The position numbers and the translations under genes are program-made. From Niveispirillum sp943370215 (GTDB lineage Bacteria > Pseudomonadota > Alphaproteobacteria > Azospirillales > Azospirillaceae): a DNA stretch of 64,000 nucleotides. The stretch spans positions 30,190 to 94,189 of the forward strand of contig CALRQC020000024.1 in the NCBI GenBank assembly GCA_943370215.1, given 5' to 3'. The notes beneath the pieces were generated by a model. The model did no database searches and was not told the origin of the DNA. It saw nothing but the letters and a program-made list of their open reading frames with translations. Positions 44,952 through 53,789 of the stretch are shown piece by piece. Every line of letters begins with the position of its first letter. Positions within the stretch are counted from its first letter, which is position 1.

Positions 44952-46328
44952 ATGACAGGGTGCCCCCAGCCCACAGAGACGCCATGGGGACGGCATTTGG
45001 AACAGACGCTGACGGGACGCAAAGCGGCGGTGGCCGGCTGGTGCCTTTATGATTGGGCCATGTCGGCCTTCAACACGGTGATCGGCACCTTCGTCTTCAG
45101 CGTCTATTTCACCAAGGGCGTGGCGGCCGACCCCGATTCGGCATCGGCCGACTGGGCCTTCATGCTGGGCCTGTCGGGGCTGGCCATTGCCGTGCTGTCG
45201 CCGGTGCTGGGCGCCATCGCCGACAAGGGCGGGCGGATCAAGCCCTGGCTGGGCGGCTTCACCGCCATCGCGGTGGCAGGGGCGGCCTTGCTGTGGTTCG
45301 TGCGACCCGACCCATCCTATGTGCTGCTGGCTTTGGTGATTGTCGGTGTAGCCAGCACGGCGTTTGAACTGGCCAATGTCTTTTATAATGCGCTGCTGCC
45401 CGGCATCGCGCCGCCCAGCCATCTGGGCCGGGTCTCCGGCTGGGGCTGGGGGACCGGTTATATTGGCGGGCTGCTGTCCCTGATGGGCTGCCTGTTCTTG
45501 CTGTTGCAGACGGATACGCCCTTGTTCGGGCTGCTGGACAAGGCGGATGCCGCCCCGGTGCGCGCCACCTCTGTGCTGGTGGCCATCTGGTATGGCCTGT
45601 TCGCCCTGCCCTTGTTCCTGCTGGTGCCGGACCGGCCGGGCAATGCCGCCCCGTTGGGACAGATTGTGCGCGAGGGGCTTTCCACGCTGGGCCGCACCCT
45701 GCGCAGCCTGCCCGCCCATGGCAATCTGTTGCGCTTTCTGGTGGCATCGGCCCTGTGGCGGGACGGGATCAATACCATCACCGCCTTTGGCGGCATCTAT
45801 GCCGGCATTGTTTTTGGCATGACGGAAGCACAATTGATTCTGTTCGCCATCCTGCTGAATGTCTCCGCCGGGCTGGGGGCGATCGGGTTCGCCTGGTTGG
45901 ATGATCGGATCGGCGCCAAGCCGACATTGATCATCTCCATCATCGGGCTGATTCTGTCCGGTGCCGGACTGATTGCCATTGGCACACCGGCCTGGGGTTG
46001 GGCCCCGGTGCTGAACCTGCCGCTGGATTTCACCCCGGATCAGCAATGGCTGCTGGTCTTGGGGCTGGTGCTGGGCTGCTTCTTCGGACCCGCCCAGGCC
46101 GCCGCGCGATCCATGATGGCGCGGCTGGCCCCGGCGGGGCTGGAGACAGAGTTTTTCGGCCTTTACGCCCTGACCGGGCGGGCCGTGGGCGTATTGGGAC
46201 CATTATTTTATGGGGCCGCCGTCAGCCTGTTCGCCACGCAACGGGCCGGCATGGGCACGGTGGTGGTGTTGTTCCTGCAGGGGCTGGGCCTGTTGCTCAG
46301 CGTGCGGGAACCGGGTCGCCAGGGCTGA
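44952..46328 (+). CDS. MFS transporter, UMF1/Atg22-like family
   Basis: The 458-residue protein has about eleven to twelve hydrophobic segments and the family signatures GWCLYDWAMSAFNTVIGTFV and SPVLGAIADKGGRIKPWL. The arrangement resembles vacuole effluxer Atg22-like proteins, which in bacteria are uncharacterised exporters, probably of amino acids or small metabolites. The start is uncertain: an ATG at 44886, the ATG at 44952 used here, and a TTG near 44996 all precede the first conserved residues. It is divergent from yceI. Confidence 0.85.
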   Translation: MTGCPQPTETPWGRHLEQTLTGRKAAVAGWCLYDWAMSAFNTVIGTFVFSVYFTKGVAADPDSASADWAFMLGLSGLAIAVLSPVLGAIADKGGRIKPWLGGFTAIAVAGAALLWFVRPDPSYVLLALVIVGVASTAFELANVFYNALLPGIAPPSHLGRVSGWGWGTGYIGGLLSLMGCLFLLLQTDTPLFGLLDKADAAPVRATSVLVAIWYGLFALPLFLLVPDRPGNAAPLGQIVREGLSTLGRTLRSLPAHGNLLRFLVASALWRDGINTITAFGGIYAGIVFGMTEAQLILFAILLNVSAGLGAIGFAWLDDRIGAKPTLIISIIGLILSGAGLIAIGTPAWGWAPVLNLPLDFTPDQQWLLVLGLVLGCFFGPAQAAARSMMARLAPAGLETEFFGLYALTGRAVGVLGPLFYGAAVSLFATQRAGMGTVVVLFLQGLGLLLSVREPGRQG

Positions 46329-46363
46329 AGGCGGCTATGCACCAATGAAAGCGGCCCGCGGGC

Positions 46364-46392
46364 TTGACTCACAGGCAGGTGTCGTCTATCAA
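46364..46392 (+). promoter_or_regulatory. Likely sigma-70 promoter for rpmB
   Basis: TTGACT (46364-46369) and TATCAA (46387-46392) are separated by exactly 17 bp and lie about 107 bp before the rpmB start. This is the cleanest promoter match I found in the window. Confidence 0.65.
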
Positions 46393-46499
46393 CGCGGCTT
46401 CATCGGCCAGGGTTCGCCTTGGCTGGATTGGTTTTATCGTGTCCGGTGCGCCCGGTAGTTCTCTCGCGGGCCGCCAGCAGCTTAAAGATAGGTGTTTCG

Positions 46500-46796
46500 A
46501 TGTCCCGCAAGTGCGCCGTGACCGGCAAGGGTGTGCAGACCGGTAACAACGTCTCCCACGCCAACAACAAGTCCCGTCGGCGCTTCCTGCCGAACCTGCA
46601 GGAAACCTCCCTGCTGTCTGACGCGCTGGGCCGCATGATCCGCCTGCGCCTGTCCACCAACGGCATCCGCACGATCGAGCACAAGGGTGGCCTGGACGCC
46701 GCTCTGCTGGATATCGCCGACGCCAAGCTGGACGATGATGCCCGCAAGGTGAAGAAGCAGATCCAGAAGGCGCTGGCCGCCAAGACCGCCGCCTGA
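46500..46796 (+). CDS. rpmB: 50S ribosomal protein L28
   Basis: The 98-residue protein has the L28 signatures CAVTGKGVQTGNNVSHANNK and RRFLPNLQE at the N-terminus, followed by LRLSTNGIRTIEHKGGLDA, and the alphaproteobacterial C-terminal basic helix. It is a structural protein of the large ribosomal subunit. The start codon follows AGATAGG at normal distance. The gene is transcribed alone, with a good promoter upstream and a strong terminator downstream. L33 is not adjacent. Confidence 0.97.
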   Translation: MSRKCAVTGKGVQTGNNVSHANNKSRRRFLPNLQETSLLSDALGRMIRLRLSTNGIRTIEHKGGLDAALLDIADAKLDDDARKVKKQIQKALAAKTAA

Positions 46797-46837
46797 TTCG
46801 GCGTCTGACGGTTACAGTTCGCTGCTGACGGTATTGT

Positions 46838-46876
46838 CGGCCCCGCGAAACCCTATCCGGGTGTTTCGCGGGGCCG
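46838..46876 (+). terminator. Terminator after rpmB
   Basis: CGGCCCCGCGAAAC and GTTTCGCGGGGCCG are perfectly complementary around an 11-bp loop. The downstream sequence CTGCCGTTTGGGCTTTT contains short T-runs. Confidence 0.8.
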
Positions 46877-46905
46877 CTGCCGTTTGGGCTTTTGGTATTT
46901 ACCTG

Positions 46906-47013
46906 CCCCCTCAAGCGCCGGGCGCTGCCTCCGGCAGCTCGGGCTTACGCGGGCACAAGCCCGCGGGCCAGCGGTCGCTGGCCACAAGGGTCATGTCCCA
47001 TGACCCTTGGTAT
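46906..47013 (-). repeat. Multi-hairpin repeat, copy D (between rpmB and the queuosine-precursor transporter)
   Basis: Read on the minus strand: ATAC then I CAAGGGTCATG-gga-CATGACCCTTG (46985-47009); II GGCCAGC-GACC-GCTGGCC (46966-46983); III CGCGGGC-TTGT-GCCCGCG (46948-46965); linker TAAGCCCGA; IV GCTGCC-GGA-GGCAGC (46924-46938); tail GCCCGGCGCTTGAGGG. Beyond the tail AAATACCAAAA continues to the rpmB terminator. It reaches to 30 bp before the next start codon. Confidence 0.92.
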
Positions 47014-47042
47014 CAGTCCCCCTTGCCGGTCTTGCGTGCCTC

Positions 47043-47822
47043 ATGTCGCTCTCCCCCGCCGATCTCATCGCCTTTCTCAACCAGGTGCCGCCGGAAGCGC
47101 TGCTGCTGTTCCAGGCGCTGTTCTGTTTCGGGTCCATCTTGCTGATGGCACGGCTGTTCGGGGCAGCGGGGCTCTATCTCTACATCGCGGTCGCCGTGAT
47201 CGGTGCCAATGTGGAGGTGCTGAAAGCCGTGCAGTTCGGCTTCTATGATCATCCGGTGGCCATGGGCACGGTGCTGTTCGGCTCCACATATCTGGCAACC
47301 GACATTCTGACCGAACATTTTGGCCGCGCCGCCGCGCGTCGGGCAGTGTTCCTGTCCTTTGCAGCCTATCTGCTGTTCACCCTGCTGATGATCCTGACCC
47401 TGGGCTTCCGGCCCATGACCGCCACGCAGGCGGGCACGGATATGGCCTGGGCGCTGGGGATGCAGGACCATATCGCCGCGCTGTTCACGCCGGCCCCCGC
47501 CCTGTTCGCCGCCGGCATGACCTCCTATCTCACTAGTCAATTGTTTGATGTCTGGGTCTATCAGCGCATCCGGGGGGCGACCGGTGACCGGCACCTTTGG
47601 TTGCGCAACAATGGCAGCACCATGCTGTCGTCGCTGGTCGACAATGTGATGTTCAGCGTGCTGGCCTGGGTGGTCTTCGCGCCGGAGCCGGTGGGCTGGG
47701 AGGCGCTGTTCTTCACCTATATTCTGGGTACCTATGGCCTGCGCGTGGTCTTGTCCTTGCTGGATACGCCCTTCATGTATCTGTCGCGCTGGGCGCTGGG
47801 CAAGCATCTGCCGGCGCGCTGA
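47043..47822 (+). CDS. Queuosine-precursor transporter (YhhQ/QPTR family)
   Basis: The 259-residue protein has about six membrane segments and the family signatures YIAVAVIGANVEVLKAVQF, GSTYLATDILTEHFG, YLTSQLFDVWVYQRIR and NNGSTMLSSLVDNVMFSVLA. Such transporters import 7-cyano-7-deazaguanine or queuine-type precursors for tRNA modification. The start is the ATG at MSLSPAD, because the open frame upstream consists of repeat copy D. No queuosine-synthesis gene is adjacent. Confidence 0.9.
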   Translation: MSLSPADLIAFLNQVPPEALLLFQALFCFGSILLMARLFGAAGLYLYIAVAVIGANVEVLKAVQFGFYDHPVAMGTVLFGSTYLATDILTEHFGRAAARRAVFLSFAAYLLFTLLMILTLGFRPMTATQAGTDMAWALGMQDHIAALFTPAPALFAAGMTSYLTSQLFDVWVYQRIRGATGDRHLWLRNNGSTMLSSLVDNVMFSVLAWVVFAPEPVGWEALFFTYILGTYGLRVVLSLLDTPFMYLSRWALGKHLPAR

Positions 47823-47969
47823 CATCGCCTTTTGCTTTCCCAACCCCATTGCTGCGCAACTTCCAGAGGGCGGACCAGCATTCCAAGCAGTAGCATCGTT
47901 CGAATTTATAAATTTAATTGCTCTGGATAGCGCTACCTTTCTGTAGCGTTGAAACGGGGCAAGAAATTG

Positions 47970-49361
47970 ATGCAAAAAGATAAAATGCTACAGATCGGGG
48001 TGGCCATAGCGGGTCTGGCCATCGCCCTGCTGGTGGGCGGGGGGAGCCTGTCCAGCGGGTTATTCTGGCTGGGTCTTTTCATTGGGCTGGCGGCCATCCT
48101 GGCCGGTCTCTGGCTCAGCCCCACCCACCAGACCGGGCCTGTGAGCAGCGAGGACGAAGAGCTGATGGAAACCTTCCGTCGCATCGCCTTCGACAAGTCG
48201 CCGGACCCGATGCTGGTCGCCAATGCCACCAGCTTCGTGGTTTCCAACGAGGCGGCCCTGAAATTCATCAAGGCCAAGGATGCCAAACAATTGCGCGGCG
48301 TGCTGCCCGGCGCCTTGTCGCCGGAGCGGCAGCCTGACGGGCGCGTCTCCGCCGAGGTCGCCGGCGCCTATCTGCATGAGGCAATCCGCGATGGCTTCCG
48401 CCGTTTCGAATGGATGCATCTGGCACTGGATGGCAGCCCGCTGCCGGTGGAGGTCACCCTGGTCCCCTTCCCGTTCAAGGGGGAAACCCATGTGCTGGTT
48501 TATTGGAAGGACATTGCCGACCTTTGGCAATCCCGTGAACGCAGCGGCAAGCTGGCGGAGGAGGTGAACATCGTGGTCGACGGTTTCGCCGGCGCATCAG
48601 CCGCCCTACAGGATGCGGCCAGCCAGAATGCCAATCTGGCCGAACAGAGCAAAGACCAGATGGGGGCGGCCAACGATGCCGCCAGACGCGTCTCTGCCGA
48701 CACCCAGGAAGTGGCCGCCGCCGCTGGCCAATTGTCTGCTTCCATTGACGAGATCAATCGCCGCGTCGCCGAGGCAACCGGCATCTCCCGCACGGCGGAA
48801 GGGGAATCCCACCACGCCAATCAACTGATCCAGGGGTTGGCCGACATGGCCGGGCAGATCGGCACCGTGGTCAACCTGATCAACGAGATCGCCAGCCAGA
48901 CCAACCTGCTGGCACTGAACGCCACGATTGAGGCGGCCCGCGCCGGGGAAGCCGGCAAGGGCTTCGCCGTGGTGGCCGGTGAAGTGAAAAGCCTGGCAAC
49001 CCAGACGGCCCGCGCCACGGGGGAGATTGCAGAGCAGATCACCGCCATCCAGAACCAGTCCCAGATGAGCGTGGATGCCATCCGGACCGTCACCACGGTG
49101 CTGACCCAGATGAACGAAATCTCCAGCGCCATCGCCGCCAGCACCGAGGAACAGGGTGCCACCACCCGTGATATTGCCAGCCGTGCCGATCGTGTCGCTG
49201 CCGGGGTCCACCAGTTGGCCGACAATGTGGAACGGCTGGGTGACATGGCGGCGCGGAGCGGCGCTGGCTCTGAAACCATGCTGATGGCAACCGCCGACCT
49301 GGACCGGAATTTCCGTCAGTTGCGGGAAAAGGTGACGGCCTTCATGGCCGGACGCCGCTAA
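47970..49361 (+). CDS. Methyl-accepting chemotaxis protein with PAS-like input
   Basis: The 463-residue receptor has two closely spaced membrane segments (about 6-25 and 29-49), so almost no periplasmic sensor. A PAS-like region with AFDKSPDPMLVANATSFVVS (about 70-90) and a linker precede a signalling domain whose tip is LINEIASQTNLLALNATIEA and the following ARAGEAGKGFAVVAGEVKSLA. It probably senses a cytoplasmic or membrane-derived signal, such as redox state, and signals to CheA/CheW. The ATG at 47970 was preferred over an upstream TTG. No other chemotaxis genes are near. Confidence 0.92.
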   Translation: MQKDKMLQIGVAIAGLAIALLVGGGSLSSGLFWLGLFIGLAAILAGLWLSPTHQTGPVSSEDEELMETFRRIAFDKSPDPMLVANATSFVVSNEAALKFIKAKDAKQLRGVLPGALSPERQPDGRVSAEVAGAYLHEAIRDGFRRFEWMHLALDGSPLPVEVTLVPFPFKGETHVLVYWKDIADLWQSRERSGKLAEEVNIVVDGFAGASAALQDAASQNANLAEQSKDQMGAANDAARRVSADTQEVAAAAGQLSASIDEINRRVAEATGISRTAEGESHHANQLIQGLADMAGQIGTVVNLINEIASQTNLLALNATIEAARAGEAGKGFAVVAGEVKSLATQTARATGEIAEQITAIQNQSQMSVDAIRTVTTVLTQMNEISSAIAASTEEQGATTRDIASRADRVAAGVHQLADNVERLGDMAARSGAGSETMLMATADLDRNFRQLREKVTAFMAGRR

Positions 49362-49368
49362 TCATCTC

Positions 49369-49410
49369 CCCCCTGTCCTGCTGATTGTCGCCGCTCACCG
49401 GGACAGGGGG
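49369..49410 (+). terminator. Hairpin after the chemotaxis receptor gene
   Basis: CCCCCTGTCC (49369-49378) and GGACAGGGGG (49401-49410) form a 10-bp stem starting 8 bp after the stop. No T-run follows, so termination is not certain. Confidence 0.5.
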
Positions 49411-49537
49411 CCCAGGCATTTCCCCATCTGGACCGGTGCGCCAAGGCTGGAAAGCGTGCGGCAATGACCAATCTGCGGTTTCCCACCCGACCCTCGTGCT
49501 GATACTGTCGGCCGCATTCTGATCGGGTTGTTTCTTC

Positions 49538-51820
49538 ATGTCGCCACCGTACTGTCAGGGCTATATCGAACGTTACACGAAGGGTGAGCTTGTTGGGTGG
49601 GTCCATTGGCCCGACCCAACAGAGCCTTCCCCGCTGCTGCTGGCCGTCGTGAATGGCAAGGCGCGGGCCGCCTGCCTTGCCAATCTCTTTCGGGGCGATC
49701 TGGCCGCCGCGGGTATCGGCAGCGGCTACCATGGCTTCCGCCTGACCATGAAACTGGCGCCGGGTGAAACCGTGTCGCTGGTCTCCCCCTTTGACGGGCA
49801 GCCTGTCCTGCCCTCCTTTACCTGCCCATCCGACGCCCCGATAGCGGATGAGCCGGGCAGCCGCGCGCCCACGGATCACGGCAATATCGATCAGGCGCTG
49901 GGGACCGTCATCAAAGGATGGTGCTGGATGCCAGGACAGAACACCCGCCATCTGCGGGTCTCTGCCCTGGTGGATGGGGTGGTCGTGGCGGAAACCATCG
50001 CCGATGAAGAACGCGGGGATCTGGTGGAAGCCGGCATCGGCGACCATGCCTTTACCCTGGAAATGCCTTATCGGCTGCTGGATGGGCGGGAACGGCAAAT
50101 TGAAATCGTGGCGGAGGATATTGGCCCCCTCTGCAACAGCCCGGTGACATTCTGTTCCACCGACAAGGGCCCGCTGCATCTGCTGGACCGGCTGGTGGAG
50201 GCCATCCCGGCGGAACGGCGGGCAGAGATCGAGGATGGCCGCCAGCTTCTTGCCAGCTATCTGCAGGCAACGGCGATTATCCACCCGCGTTCCATCGGCT
50301 GGTCAGAGTATGGGGACTGGTTGCAGGCGGTACGTGCCGGGCAGCCGGCGGCCCCGGGACCGGTGCTGGTCTGGGCGGCACCGGATGCCACCCGGCAGGA
50401 TACCATCCTGCACTATCAAGGGCCGGCCGGCGACATACTGATCCTGGTGGATAGCGGGGTGCGGCTGCATCCCGGCGCCCTGGACCGCGCGCGGCAGGTC
50501 TTCGAAGCCCTGGAAGCCGATTTTCTCTATGCCGATGCCGACATGGTTCTGGATGGGCAGCCACCCCATCCCTGGTTCCGACCGGACTGGAATTATGACC
50601 TGTTCCTGAGCCAGGATTACACGCGCGGCCTGGTACTGGTCCGCGCCAGCCTGTTTGCCGATGGCATCTTTCCCCCGTCCCTGCCCACCCTCAAGATGGC
50701 GGCGCTGGAACGGGCACGCCCCCGTCACATCCTGCGCCTGCCAGAGGTGCTGGCCAGCATCGAACAGCCAGCGCAGAACGCTGCTGTCTGGCGGGAGATT
50801 GTGACGGCCCATCTGCACTGGCGGGGTGATGTCGGCGCGCAGGTAACCCCACACCCACGCTGGCCGGACCTGCGGGAGGTTCATTGGCCACGGCCGACCC
50901 GGGCGCCGCTGATCAGCCTGATCATCCCCACCCGCGACCGGCTGGACCTGCTGCGCCCCTGCATCGACAGTATCCTGTCCCACACCCGCTACCGGCCGTT
51001 TGAGATCATCGTCATCGATAATCAGAGCCAGGAGGCCGACACGCTGGCCTATCTGGAGCAAGGGGAAAGCGAGGGGTGGTTCCGCGTCATCCACTATGAT
51101 GCGCCCTTCAATTATGCCGACATGAACAATCGGGCGGCCGAAGCCGCCCGGGGCAGCGTGCTGGGTTTCATCAATAATGATGTGGAACTGATCTCCCCCG
51201 ACTGGCTGGGGGAGGCCGTCAGTCTGCTGGCCCGGCCGGAGGTCGGCGCCGTGGGCGCCCGGCTGCGCTTTGCCAATGGCATGATCCAGCACGCCGGGGT
51301 GGTGCTGGGCACGGGCGGATTGGCAGAAAACGCCTTTCAACAATATCATGTCGATGATGAGGGCTATTTCGGCCGCACCCAGGTGGCGGGCAATTATTCC
51401 GCCGTCACGGCGGCCTGTCTTTTCTGTCGCAAACAGGATTTCCTGGATGTCGGTGGTTTCGATGCACAGAATCTTCCCGTTGCCTTCAACGATGTCGATC
51501 TGTGCCTGCGCTGGCGCCAATTGGGCCTTTTGATGGTCTGGACACCGCGCATAGAGCTTTATCATTACGAGTCGGTCAGTCGTGGGCACGATATGACACC
51601 GGAGCGCCGGGCCCGATCTGACAAGGAAATGGAGTATATGCGCAACCGCTGGCACCGGCAGGCAATGAACGATCCCTATTACAATCCCAACCTGAATCTG
51701 GATGGCCGGCCTTTTCGCGGCCTTGCCCTTCCCCCCCGCCATCAATGGGGGACTTCCCCCCGCCAGCACACATCCCCGGTTTGGCCGACGAACCCGCGTA
51801 GTAAAGGCAATTTGTTGTGA
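49538..51820 (+). CDS. Multidomain family 2 glycosyltransferase
   Basis: The 760-residue protein has two N-terminal beta-rich domains of about 90 residues (1-95 and 113-205) with the shared pattern G..VGW...RGDL..AGIG...F, an unrecognised middle region, and a GT-A glycosyltransferase domain from about 455. That domain starts ISLIIPTRDRLDLLRPCIDS, then IIVIDNQSQEADTLAYLEQ and GFINNDVELISPDWLGEA. A later NDVDLCLRWRQLG belongs to the rhamnosyltransferase-like group. It probably builds a surface glycan. The next gene overlaps it by 4 bp and carries the same N-terminal domain type. Confidence 0.88.
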   Translation: MSPPYCQGYIERYTKGELVGWVHWPDPTEPSPLLLAVVNGKARAACLANLFRGDLAAAGIGSGYHGFRLTMKLAPGETVSLVSPFDGQPVLPSFTCPSDAPIADEPGSRAPTDHGNIDQALGTVIKGWCWMPGQNTRHLRVSALVDGVVVAETIADEERGDLVEAGIGDHAFTLEMPYRLLDGRERQIEIVAEDIGPLCNSPVTFCSTDKGPLHLLDRLVEAIPAERRAEIEDGRQLLASYLQATAIIHPRSIGWSEYGDWLQAVRAGQPAAPGPVLVWAAPDATRQDTILHYQGPAGDILILVDSGVRLHPGALDRARQVFEALEADFLYADADMVLDGQPPHPWFRPDWNYDLFLSQDYTRGLVLVRASLFADGIFPPSLPTLKMAALERARPRHILRLPEVLASIEQPAQNAAVWREIVTAHLHWRGDVGAQVTPHPRWPDLREVHWPRPTRAPLISLIIPTRDRLDLLRPCIDSILSHTRYRPFEIIVIDNQSQEADTLAYLEQGESEGWFRVIHYDAPFNYADMNNRAAEAARGSVLGFINNDVELISPDWLGEAVSLLARPEVGAVGARLRFANGMIQHAGVVLGTGGLAENAFQQYHVDDEGYFGRTQVAGNYSAVTAACLFCRKQDFLDVGGFDAQNLPVAFNDVDLCLRWRQLGLLMVWTPRIELYHYESVSRGHDMTPERRARSDKEMEYMRNRWHRQAMNDPYYNPNLNLDGRPFRGLALPPRHQWGTSPRQHTSPVWPTNPRSKGNLL

Positions 51821-52980
51821 TTTATGGACATTTCGACAGGTTGGCAGGGCGCCATGTGGCTGGCTGGGCGTGCGATCGGCGCGACATGACGCGGCGGGTG
51901 CCGGTCAGGGTCTGCATCGACGGTGTGGAATGGGCGTCCTGCATCGCCGATCAACCGCGGCCCGACCTGCTGGATGCCGGTCACGGGGATGGGTGTCACG
52001 CCTTCACCCTGGTCCTGCCACCGCAGGTGATGGATGGCGGCACACACCGGCTGACGGTGGAGGCCGATGGCTTGCCGCTGCTGGGCACGCCGGTCGATCT
52101 GGTTCTGCCGAACCTCAATTACCGTCCCCTGCCCCCGCCTGTTCCACTGCCCCCCAAGGGCGTGGCTATCTGCGCGATCGCCAGAAACGAAGGCCCCTAT
52201 CTGTTGGAATGGCTGGCCTATCACCGGGTGATCGGGGTCGAGCATTTCCTGATATTCGACAATGACAGCACCGATGGCATGAGCCAGATGCTGAAGCGGC
52301 TGTCGGGGGAAGGCTGGCTGGAGGTCGTCTCCTGGCCGGATCAGCCCAACCGTTCCGCGCAGGAACCGGCCTATACTGCCGGGATTGCACGGTTGGAGGG
52401 ACGTGTGCGCTGGGTTGCCTTCATCGACCTGGATGAATTCATCCAACCGCTGGGCTGCGACACGATCCAGGCGGTGATGACAGATTATCAGGGGGTGGGG
52501 GGCCTGCTGCTGCCCTGGCGGATTTTCGGTTCCGGCGGGCGGATGGAGCCGGGGGAGGGGCTGGTGATGGAACGCTTCACCCGGCGCGCGCCCGACCGGC
52601 ATCCGACCAATGCCCTGGTGAAAAGTCTGCTGCGGCCGGAACTGGTCACCCGCGTCGGTGTCCACACATCCGCCCTGTCACAGGGTTTTCTGGTCGATGA
52701 GCATTTCAGCGTGGCCGGCACCCACGGCGACCCGGACAGGCATGTGGTGGTCAATGCCAAACGCCTGATACTGAACCATTATTTCTGCAAGTCCTGGAAA
52801 GAGTGGGAGATCAAGCGCAATCGCGGTCAGGCGACCGCCGTTCCTGGTTCTCCCAGCCATATCCGGCCAGACAGTGACTTCCACAGCCACGACATCAATG
52901 ATGTGGTGGATACCGGTATCCTGCGTTTCCGCGACCGTGTGCGGGCTGAAATGGCGCGGCTGGCCGCGTTGCTGGCCTGA
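51817..52980 (+). CDS. Glycosyltransferase with GT92-like domain
   Basis: The 387-residue protein begins with one copy (about 1-95) of the beta-rich domain found twice in the preceding protein: HVAGWACDRRD and RPDLLDAGHGDGCHAF. The enzyme domain follows with VAICAIARNEGPYLLEWLAY, LIFDNDSTDGMSQML and the metal-binding FIDLDEFIQPLG. This matches the Glyco_tranf_2_4/GT92-type group. The start is a GTG that overlaps the previous stop as GTGA, so the two enzymes are translationally coupled and likely act on the same glycan. Confidence 0.87.
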   Translation: MIYGHFDRLAGRHVAGWACDRRDMTRRVPVRVCIDGVEWASCIADQPRPDLLDAGHGDGCHAFTLVLPPQVMDGGTHRLTVEADGLPLLGTPVDLVLPNLNYRPLPPPVPLPPKGVAICAIARNEGPYLLEWLAYHRVIGVEHFLIFDNDSTDGMSQMLKRLSGEGWLEVVSWPDQPNRSAQEPAYTAGIARLEGRVRWVAFIDLDEFIQPLGCDTIQAVMTDYQGVGGLLLPWRIFGSGGRMEPGEGLVMERFTRRAPDRHPTNALVKSLLRPELVTRVGVHTSALSQGFLVDEHFSVAGTHGDPDRHVVVNAKRLILNHYFCKSWKEWEIKRNRGQATAVPGSPSHIRPDSDFHSHDINDVVDTGILRFRDRVRAEMARLAALLA

Positions 52981-53000
52981 AAGGGACAGCTTCGCTTCAC

Positions 53001-53104
53001 CGGATACCAGGGGGCAAAACTTTTGCCCCCTGGTATCCGCGCCGACGGGCGCGGCGGCGACCCATGCGGACAGGGATGGAAAGGGGCAGGCCCCTTTCCA
53101 TCCC
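53001..53104. repeat. Palindrome cluster, copy F, between convergent genes
   Basis: Three palindromes follow in order. Arms CGGATACCAGGGGGCAAAA and TTTTGCCCCCTGGTATCCG (53001-53039) are perfect. CGCGCC-gacg-GGCGCG (53038-53053) comes next. GGGATGGAAAGGGGC-ag-GCCCCTTTCCATCCC (53073-53104) is the third. The first carries the ATACC...GGTAT ends and the second resembles hairpin III of copies A-E, but the full order is not kept. It can end transcripts from both sides. Confidence 0.75.
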
Positions 53105-53110
53105 CCTTTG

Positions 53111-53608
53111 TCAGCGCTGCAACTGGCCCTGCTGCGGGATCAGCGCCAGGCAGTTTTCCACGATGCGATAGCACTGGCCCAGACGGGCGCTCGGCCCCTG
53201 GCTGGCGCCGCCATAGACGATGCGCTGCACCACACCATCCTTCACCGTGAAGGTGGCCTGGCAGTCGCGCGTCTCCGTCTCCGGATAATCATAGAAGCCC
53301 GGCCCCCAGCCATAGCCGCCATACCAGGGCGACCAGGGCCGGTAATAGCCATAGGCGGCGGAGAAGCGCGGGGCGGCCGGAATGGTCACCAGCCGCTCGC
53401 TGGTATAGGTGTAATATTCCACATTATCGACCGTGGCTGTCCGCGTCGGCACCCCGGCGCAGGACAGCAGGGTCTGTTTGGGCATACCGACGAAGGCCTG
53501 CTGGGCGTAAAGCGCCTGATCGGCCTGCGGGTTGGCGCAGGCGGCAAGGCCCAACAGCGCGGCCGCGCCTGCGGCCAAACGCATCCCCGTCTTCAGACGA
53601 GAAACCAT
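53111..53608 (-). CDS. Hypothetical lipoprotein with Tyr/Gly-rich segment
   Basis: The 165-residue protein has a lipoprotein signal with lipobox LAAC (Cys24). The mature part begins with AQQAFVGMPKQTLLSCAGVP, a stretch reminiscent of SmpA/BamE-like lipoproteins that sense or build outer-membrane structure. A Tyr/Gly/Trp-rich segment follows (SAAYGYYRPWSPWYGGYGWG), then CQATFTVKDGVVQRIVYGG. The domain assignment is weak. The gene stands alone, between the glycosyltransferase pair and smc. Confidence 0.75.
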   Translation of the reverse strand: MVSRLKTGMRLAAGAAALLGLAACANPQADQALYAQQAFVGMPKQTLLSCAGVPTRTATVDNVEYYTYTSERLVTIPAAPRFSAAYGYYRPWSPWYGGYGWGPGFYDYPETETRDCQATFTVKDGVVQRIVYGGASQGPSARLGQCYRIVENCLALIPQQGQLQR

Positions 53609-53789
53609 GGTGCATACTCCTCAACATGCGTCCGGGGCCCGATCAGCGGGCCCTGTTTTTGCCGCCCCGTCCGGCCGGCGGATCGGAAAGGGCTGACCCC
53701 ACTCCTGATACGCAGGCCGAGCTGTTTTCCTGTCATGGCAAAATGGCACCGCCAAGGCGCCGTTGCAATGTGACGAAAAGGAATTGTCG

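Noticed and set aside
47007..47042. Upstream extension of the queuosine-precursor transporter from a TTG at 47007
   Set aside because: That stretch starts within hairpin I of repeat copy D; the protein family begins at the ATG at 47043.
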